Assembly: GCA_963755695.1 (NCBI GenBank)
Contig: CAVWLB010000008.1
Span: 1,550,001-1,614,000 of the forward strand
From: QHWT01 sp963755695
GTDB taxonomy: Bacteria > Acidobacteriota > Vicinamibacteria > Vicinamibacterales > 2-12-FULL-66-21
Direction: 5' to 3'
Length of the DNA: 64,000 nucleotides
Made by a program: the position numbers and the translations under genes. Positions 58,592-64,000 of the stretch are shown one piece after another. The first letter of the stretch is position 1; every line of letters starts with the position of its first letter. The notes under the pieces were generated by a model. The model worked only from the letters and a program-made list of their open reading frames with translations, was not told the origin of the DNA and made no database searches.

Positions 58592-60253
58592 GATGATGCG
58601 CCATCTGTGGATAGGCGTCGAGGACGTCCACGATCTGCGACCCCTCGTAGCCCGAGCGACGGCTCGATATAGGTCAAAATATATCGCACATCGTCGCGCC
58701 GCAGCCGGTCATCGTAGTTGCCGAACCCGTGTCCGATGAAGACCGGCCTGATGCGATTCTCGAGCGCCAGGCCGTTGGCGAGCTTGCCATGGACGAGCGT
58801 GCCTTCGGCGGCAGCGCCCGGCCGATCGCGAGAGAAGCTTCGTAGTTTTTATAGGTGCGGCTCGACGCCCACTGCAGAGAATTGCGACGAGGTCGGCGGC
58901 TCATGATCGCCACCGTCAGACCGGCGGCGGCCGCGCACCCGGCCATTCGCCACGGCTCAGCAGCCGCGACGCTCTGTCGCCATGTCAACAGGACGGCGAA
59001 TCCGAGCAAGCGGCCAGGACAGCGGACAACCGGACGCTCTCTCTGACGTCGTAGAGAAACGGCAGTCGCGCAATGGGACCGACGATCACGTACGCGGTAT
59101 AGAGAATCAGCGGCGCAGCCAGCCAGCACTCTCCGTCGCGGAATGAGTCCGAGCTTCGCCGGGCAGCACGCCCGAGCCACGTCCGAGCACGATGCTGGTG
59201 ACCGCGATCAGCGCGGGAATGAGGAAGACGAACCGGCGCTCGTTGCCGACGTCGTGCACGAGAAGCTCCATAGTGCCCACGGCAACCCAGAGCGACAGCA
59301 GACGCTCGGCCATCGATGTCGTGCGCCACCGGAGCAGCAGCCCCCATGCGCCAATCACGCCCACGCAGACCTCGAACCACATGCGCGTGAACGTGTCGTG
59401 AAGGATCGGAAACCAGGATACCCGGTCGATAATCGATGTCAGGTCGTAGGAAGGTTTGCGCGTGACCGACATCTGCCAGTTGTAGAAGCGGTACTCGCTC
59501 CAGTTCGGCAGCACGAACAGGGACCCGACGATGCCAAGCGCGACTGCAAGTCCGGCGAGCGTATAGAGCGCGGCCCGACGCGATTCGCCGTTCCCAGCGG
59601 GCGCCTCCAATCGGAAGCAGCGGGATCAGAGCAGCCAATCCGAGCGCGCCGATGTAGAACGCGGCAGCGGCCTTCGTGAAGAATGCGAGAACGGCCATCA
59701 GGCCGGCGAACGCGCCCCACCATGGACGCTCCTGCGCGCGAACCGAGCAGTACCACGACGCCACGATGAAGGCGACCATCAAGGCTTCCATGATCGCGGC
59801 GCGATCGTACATGACGTAGACGTAGTTGGTCGCGAGCAGCCCGCCGGCAATCAGGCCGGCGACGTTTCCACTGATCCGCCGGATCCCGAGCGAGAGCAGC
59901 AAGACGGAGACGAGCCCGGCCAGCTCGCTGACGAGCCGGGCCTGCCGGACGCCGACGCCGAATGAAGCGAACGACAGGTACTCGAGACCGGTGAACACCG
60001 GCGCGATGTACATCGGATTCCACTCATCCAACCGCCACTGACCGAACAGTGCCTTGTTGCGCGCGTTGTGAACCCAGGCTCCTTCGTCGTGCCAGACGAT
60101 GCCGACCGACGTACGCCACGGCGGATCAGCGGTCGGAAAGATCAACCGAAGGGCGCCTCCGAGGGCGAGAATGACGAGGAGAAGGCTCGAGAACTTGTAG
60201 ATGGTTGGGGAGCCCTGAGCGGGCGATTGCACGAGTGAGTGACGCAGCCCCAC
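58515..60253 (-). CDS. Glycosyltransferase family 39-like membrane protein (frameshifted)
   Basis: This membrane protein has about 570 residues in several frames. The N-terminal helix LLLVILALGGALRLIFPTAD is followed by the loop VGIVWHDEGAWVHNARNKAL with the acidic DE typical of GT39/PMT-like enzymes. Further helices are QARLVSELAGLVSVLLLSLG, MEALMVAFIVASWYCSVRAQ and LAVALGIVGSLFVLPNWSEY. The C-terminal soluble part reads ILTYIEPSLGYEGSQIVDVL. It probably transfers a lipid-linked sugar at the outer face of the membrane. Frames change near 59610, 59125, 58990 and 58790. The start is uncertain. The stop overlaps the methyltransferase start region by about 77 bp. Confidence 0.83.
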
Positions 60254-60279
60254 GCTGGCGCGCAGGGCTGCGCGATCCT

Positions 60280-62235
60280 TCAGACGACCCGAATTCTCAC
60301 CACCGCGACGTTATTGAACGTCTGCGTGAGCTGGCTGTGGGCGAAGACGACCAGGTTGTAGTCGCCGCGTGGCACCGTGCCCTGGAGCGCGAAGCCGGAA
60401 GCCATGAACCGCGCCGATTTGAATGCGGCAGCCACGTCGCCTCGACCGAAGCCGTATGCTGCCGCGCCCACGAAGATTGGTGTACCTCCCGCGACCGGAT
60501 ACGCCCAGACATGTACCATGTCGACGCCCGAGCCGCTCCCTCCCGCAAGATCGATCGCCCACCCGGTGACGGTGATGTTCATCGACTGGGTGAGACCAGG
60601 CGTCGGAAAGTCCACCGCCATGCGGGGGACTGAAATCGGCGGGCGAACCGTGATGCGGACACTTCGCTCGCTGTTGAATGTGCCCGTGAGCGTGCTGTGC
60701 GCGAAGACGCGAATGTCGTAGGTGCCCGCGGCAAGGACCCCAATGAGGTTGAACCCGGAGTTGGTGAACCGCGGCGACCCCGCACCGGCGGCAACGTCCG
60801 GACGCGGAGCGCCGTATTGTGCGCCGCCGACGAAGATCGGAGCGCCGCCGGCCGCGGGAAACGCCCACGCGTGCACGACGTCGACGCCGGCGCCAGCCGG
60901 TGCGCCCATGTCCACTGCCCAGCCGCTGATCACGAATCCTTCACCGGGCACCGTCGTATTCGCACCCGGCAAGTCGAGCGCCATCATCGGCGCCGTGTTC
61001 GGCGACGGTGGTTGTGGGCCTGGACCCGGCGTCGGCGTCGGGCCGCCGCCTGCGCCACCGGTGCTGATGATCTGGCTGGCAATGGCTCTGAAACCGATGC
61101 TCCAGTTCGCGTTCCACGTCGCCGTGGCCATGTTCGTCGCGACGCGGGTGTAGCGAGCCGGCGCCGGGCTCGTGTTGATCCTCGGCTCGGTGGGCGTGAT
61201 CCGCACGCCATTGGCATTCAGCTCGGCGGCGAGCACGTGATCGGTCGCGCGATCGACACCGACGAGCAGCGACGTGTGACTGACTGGATTGAAGGCCAGC
61301 GACAGCGCGTCGTACAAACCCATGCGCACGGAGGCGATGTTTTGTGACACGAGCGTGCCGTTGGCATCGAACTCCGCCACCTTCGCGTAGCTTCCCGTGC
61401 TGATTTCAAACCAGCTCATGAGATAACGGTTCGTGTCGCGGTTGAACGCGAGATCGGTAATCGTCGTTCTCAGCGCCGCTGGCAGCACATTGAACGTCGT
61501 GCGGCTGAACGCTGCGGGATTCGACGCCGGCACCCTGACGAACGCCGAGTACACGTTGGTCGGCGTCTCGCCGCTGAACGAGACGCCGAACTCGTTCGTG
61601 TTCGGATTCCACGCCACCCCAGGATCTCGCCCAAAGCCAGCTGACACTTGAACTGGGCCGCTGACGGCTGCGCCATTGAGATCCACCAGGCGAACCACCA
61701 AGGCGGGGTTGACCTGGGTCTTCCACGCCACGAGGAACTGTTGACTCGTTTCCGAGTACGCCAAGGCGGCCACGCCGATGTCGATCCACGACGTCAGAGG
61801 TGGGGAGATGACCTGGTCGGCACCAGTCGGTCCAGCGCAGGACACGACCCGCCCGTGCAGCAAAACGGTTCCACCGCCCTCTTGTGTCCACACCACCAGA
61901 AAGCCGCCGTTCCCGTTGTTCAGATGCGGACTGTAGGCGGCCCGAGGAAAGGCGCCGAACGCTGGAGACGGCGGTTTGATATTGAATGGCGCCCCCAGTG
62001 GCTGCCCGCTGGCGCTCACGCACACGCCCAGAACCGAGCCCTGAGCCCCAACCATCAAATACGTATTCGTGCGCGGGTCGTGCGCGGCATCAGTTCCACG
62101 CACGATGAAGGTCGCCACTGCGACGGTTGGACCAACGGCAGCAATCTGGGCGTTGGACGTCCCGGAGAGCGCTGCAAAGGCGACCAGGGCGAGCGTGCAG
62201 CCGCGAGCCGCGGTCTTTAAGCCGTGTACTTTCAT
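60280..62235 (-). CDS. Secreted repeat-domain protein
   Basis: This 651-residue intact protein has a signal peptide (CTLALVAFAALSGTSNAQ). Residues 30-400 form beta repeats about 50 residues long (NTYLMVGAQGS, FLVVWTQEGGG, FLVAWKTQVNP, RYLMSWFEIST), likely a propeller. A Gly/Pro linker (GPTPTPGPGPQPPSPN) leads to two copies of a domain of about 95 residues: ISGWAVDMGAPAGAGVDVVH ... VFAHSTLTGTFNSER and VTGWAIDLAGGSGSGVDMVH ... VFAHSQLTQTFNNVA. The function is unknown; an extracellular or surface binding role is likely. ATG 62235 follows a promoter with a perfect TATAAT about 100 nt upstream. Confidence 0.85.
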   Translation of the reverse strand: MKVHGLKTAARGCTLALVAFAALSGTSNAQIAAVGPTVAVATFIVRGTDAAHDPRTNTYLMVGAQGSVLGVCVSASGQPLGAPFNIKPPSPAFGAFPRAAYSPHLNNGNGGFLVVWTQEGGGTVLLHGRVVSCAGPTGADQVISPPLTSWIDIGVAALAYSETSQQFLVAWKTQVNPALVVRLVDLNGAAVSGPVQVSAGFGRDPGVAWNPNTNEFGVSFSGETPTNVYSAFVRVPASNPAAFSRTTFNVLPAALRTTITDLAFNRDTNRYLMSWFEISTGSYAKVAEFDANGTLVSQNIASVRMGLYDALSLAFNPVSHTSLLVGVDRATDHVLAAELNANGVRITPTEPRINTSPAPARYTRVATNMATATWNANWSIGFRAIASQIISTGGAGGGPTPTPGPGPQPPSPNTAPMMALDLPGANTTVPGEGFVISGWAVDMGAPAGAGVDVVHAWAFPAAGGAPIFVGGAQYGAPRPDVAAGAGSPRFTNSGFNLIGVLAAGTYDIRVFAHSTLTGTFNSERSVRITVRPPISVPRMAVDFPTPGLTQSMNITVTGWAIDLAGGSGSGVDMVHVWAYPVAGGTPIFVGAAAYGFGRGDVAAAFKSARFMASGFALQGTVPRGDYNLVVFAHSQLTQTFNNVAVVRIRVV

Positions 62236-62333
62236 TTCTGTTACCGCGCCTAATCAGGATTGGTGCCAACAACAGGGTTCCGCAGACGCTCTATCGGTCC
62301 GGGGCGCCGAGCGCTATAGGGAGCAGGCAGGGA

Positions 62334-62339
62334 ATTATA
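62334..62339 (-). promoter_or_regulatory. -10 box TATAAT upstream of the secreted repeat protein
   Basis: On the minus strand a consensus TATAAT lies 98 nt before ATG 62235, with a weak TTTCGA 17 bp upstream. The 128 bp intergenic stretch is AT-richer than its surroundings. A leader of about 90 nt would result. Confidence 0.4.
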
Positions 62340-62363
62340 AACGCTCTGCTTGATTTTCGAAAA

Positions 62364-63527
62364 TTATCGCGTCAAACGGAGAATTTCTGTTGACGCACCG
62401 ACCTGCTCGGCGGGTGATGCGCTGTGGAGAAGCGCGCGAAGCCGCGTCAAATCGTGTCCTGCCGCGGGGACGGCGGCTTCCGACGCCAGATCGCGAATCG
62501 CGGGGTTGTCGGAGGACTGGAGGACTATAACCACCGATTGCGCCAGCTCAGGATCCCGCGAAGCGATGAGCCGCGCGGCCCCCAGCCGGACCTCTGGTTC
62601 GCTGGCGGAGGTGAGACTTCGTACTAGGGTCACCCACTCTTCGTCCGGGTGCTCCGAAAGAGCGTCGGCCGCCAGAAGCCTGCCGTGTGCAGAAGGGCCG
62701 GCCGCGAGTTCCTTGACGTAAGCCATCCCGGCGTTGTCACCAAGCCGGACCAGCGCGAGGGCGGCGCGCCCGTGGACGAAGCCACTTCCGTCATTCAACA
62801 GCGCCCGCACCGGATCGATCGCGTCCCGGGCGTGTAATCGTCCGAGGGCATCTACTGCTGCGCCTCGAATCTCCGGCTTGGGATCCTGAAGATGAGCGAG
62901 CGCGGCCTTGATAGCGAGCGGGCTCCCGCTCTGGCTGAGCGACTCGAACGCGGCCATCGGCTCCGTGAGGCCGGCGTTCAGCTTGTCGATGAGCGAGCGG
63001 ACCGCTGCGGGATTGCCGCTCTCGGCCAACGCCCGGGTCGCGGCCGTGTCGCCACTCGCCATGGCCTTGTTCAACTCGCCGAGCGAGGCTGCATCGCCAT
63101 CCTCAGCGAGCGCGCGAAGCGCGGCGGTCTTCACCTCGGGATCCGGCGCGAGCGAGTGATCCCTCAGCATCGATCGTGCGAGCCGCCGCAACACGAGCGG
63201 CTCTTCGAACTTCCGCTCACCGAGCCATCGCTCGTACTCGAGGAGGCCGCTGATTGTCCCGCCTCGCACGATCTCCGCCTCGATCAACAGCGTCAGGGCC
63301 CCCGCGTGATTGGGTACGCGCTGCAACGCCTCGCGCGCGCGCTCTGCCGCCGGCACAGCCGACGCCTGCGACAGCAGCAACCAGCCCTGCGCCAGCAGGG
63401 AGACTTCGTCGAGCACCGGCGGCTGAAGCGCGGCCGGCGGGATGCTGGGAGGTGGTTGCTGCGCGCGCGCGATCGCAGGAGCGATCGTCAACAGCGCGGC
63501 GATGAGGACGCTCGTCGTACGGGTCAT
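62364..63527 (-). CDS. Secreted HEAT-repeat protein
   Basis: This 387-residue protein has a signal peptide (TSVLIAALLTIAPAIARAQQ) followed by alpha-helical repeats. A TPR-like part at residues 45-90 (AEREALQ-type helices) precedes HEAT/PBS-lyase-like repeats such as LAIKAALAHLQDPKPEIRGA followed by AVDALGRLHA, GRAALALVRLGDNAGMAYVK and EVRLGAARLIASRDPELAQS. Repeats of this kind act as protein-binding scaffolds. It resembles the HEAT half of the protein at 29056. TACTCT lies 6 nt before ATG 63527. Confidence 0.82.
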   Translation of the reverse strand: MTRTTSVLIAALLTIAPAIARAQQPPPSIPPAALQPPVLDEVSLLAQGWLLLSQASAVPAAERAREALQRVPNHAGALTLLIEAEIVRGGTISGLLEYERWLGERKFEEPLVLRRLARSMLRDHSLAPDPEVKTAALRALAEDGDAASLGELNKAMASGDTAATRALAESGNPAAVRSLIDKLNAGLTEPMAAFESLSQSGSPLAIKAALAHLQDPKPEIRGAAVDALGRLHARDAIDPVRALLNDGSGFVHGRAALALVRLGDNAGMAYVKELAAGPSAHGRLLAADALSEHPDEEWVTLVRSLTSASEPEVRLGAARLIASRDPELAQSVVIVLQSSDNPAIRDLASEAAVPAAGHDLTRLRALLHSASPAEQVGASTEILRLTR

Positions 63528-63533
63528 GGAGTG

Positions 63534-63539
63534 AGAGTA
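63534..63539 (-). promoter_or_regulatory. -10-like TACTCT before the HEAT-repeat gene
   Basis: On the minus strand TACTCT lies 6 nt before ATG 63527, separated by CACTCC. It fits the TANNNT leaderless pattern seen elsewhere but is the weakest of the set. Confidence 0.35.
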
Positions 63540-63606
63540 CCAGATCTGTCCGGCCGTTGGACCTGAAGGCCGAAGCCTTTGTGGGATAATCCGCACCCAT
63601 AAAACA

Positions 63607-64000
63607 GTGTTCACCGCCCCCGATCAGCCATCGCTCTCCCTCGTCGCTCCTACCTACAACGAACGTGACCGCCTCGGTGAGCTGGTCCGCGCCGTCTTCG
63701 ACGCATTCGCGGCCGCTCACGTCCGAGGAGAACTGGTCATCGTCGATGACAATTCGCCGGATGGAACCGGACAGTTGGCCGACGAGCTCGCCGCTCAATA
63801 TCCGATCCGCGTACTGCATCGGGCCGGCAAGCTCGGGCTCGGCACGGCAGTGATCGACGGCTTCAACACCGCGACCGCGCCGGTGGTCGGAGTGATCGAC
63901 GCGGACTTGAGCCATCCGCCCGCCATCATTCCGCGGATGTTCGCGGTCATGCAGCGCTACTCGGCCGACGTGGTGATCGGCAGCCGCTACATCCCGGGGG
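63607..64000 (+). CDS. Polyprenol monophosphomannose synthase-like GT2 (partial)
   Basis: The window ends inside this glycosyltransferase family 2 gene. The N-terminal part reads SLSLVAPTYNERDRLGELVR, VIVDDNSPDGTGQLADELAA, HRAGKLGLGTAVIDGFNTAT and VVGVIDADLSHPPAIIPRMF, with the DxD-type nucleotide-sugar motif, then VVIGSRYIPG. This is the pattern of dolichol/polyprenol-phosphate mannosyltransferases, which load mannose on a lipid carrier for later GT-C enzymes. The start is GTG 63607. It diverges from the HEAT gene. The C-terminal part, including any membrane helices, lies outside the window. Confidence 0.9.
   Translation, partial: MFTAPDQPSLSLVAPTYNERDRLGELVRAVFDAFAAAHVRGELVIVDDNSPDGTGQLADELAAQYPIRVLHRAGKLGLGTAVIDGFNTATAPVVGVIDADLSHPPAIIPRMFAVMQRYSADVVIGSRYIPG

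Noticed and set aside
62370..62375. TTGACG as the -35 box of the promoter at 62334
   Set aside because: It is 30 bp from the TATAAT on the minus strand, too far for a normal spacer, and lies inside the neighbouring coding end.

Overview
The window is a 64 kb piece of a GC-rich bacterial chromosome. I read it as an Acidobacteriota genome, probably of the Vicinamibacteria type. The reasons are indirect: an atpE with a signal-like leader, a fused E1 alpha/beta 2-oxoacid dehydrogenase, Tat-exported sugar oxidoreductases beside TIM-barrel isomerases, a zwf-opcA pair, and many intergenic tracts of degenerate short words. I see no tRNA, rRNA, CRISPR array or complete insertion sequence. Base accuracy is uneven. 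Genes at 1-10 kb, 41-52 kb and 55-60 kb carry many 1-2 base indels that break conserved housekeeping ORFs, so those entries are frame-stitched reconstructions; 10-40 kb is mostly intact.

Layout. 1-10.2 kb (+): respiratory block nuoD-H-J-K-L-M-N followed by atpZ-atpI-atpB-atpE. 10.3-12.4 kb: an EamA exporter and a fatty acid desaturase. 12.4-21.6 kb: carbohydrate genes (two xylose-isomerase-like TIM barrels, a Tat-exported Gfo/Idh/MocA protein, a ROK kinase, an exported methyltransferase, an outer-membrane barrel and a large GH63-like glucosidase). 21.6-27.3 kb: a 166 bp palindromic element, a DUF2207 membrane protein, an HD hydrolase, an RlpA-like protein, a YbaK-type deacylase and TypA/BipA. 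27.6-30.3 kb: an ECF sigma factor, its anti-sigma factor and a HEAT-repeat protein. 30.5-35.1 kb: zwf, opcA, an acyl-CoA ligase and a CBS protein.

35.2-44.1 kb (+) is a gas vesicle cluster: three GvpA/J-type proteins, three GvpF/L proteins, GvpG and GvpK. Embedded in it are a hybrid-free histidine kinase/response regulator pair and a tandem ArsA/Get3-like ATPase. No GvpN is present. 44.2-63.5 kb (mostly -) holds a beta-propeller protein, fused E1, a divergent cupin, rhomboid, MFS transporter, MurJ, YqeY and a glycan/cell-surface block (two membrane glycosyltransferases, GT4, polysaccharide deacetylase, GNAT, methyltransferase, a repeat-bearing secreted protein and a HEAT protein). The window ends inside a GT2 polyprenol-phosphate mannosyltransferase.

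Two features stand out. First, at least fourteen gene borders carry tracts of degenerate tandem short words, usually arranged as long imperfect inverted repeats. Each locus has its own word, and some tracts run into coding sequence. Second, the gas vesicle cluster encodes a two-lobed Get3-like ATPase with CxxC motifs in both halves. In addition, several genes have a TANNNT -10 box 6-9 nt before the start codon and no Shine-Dalgarno sequence, which suggests leaderless mRNAs.
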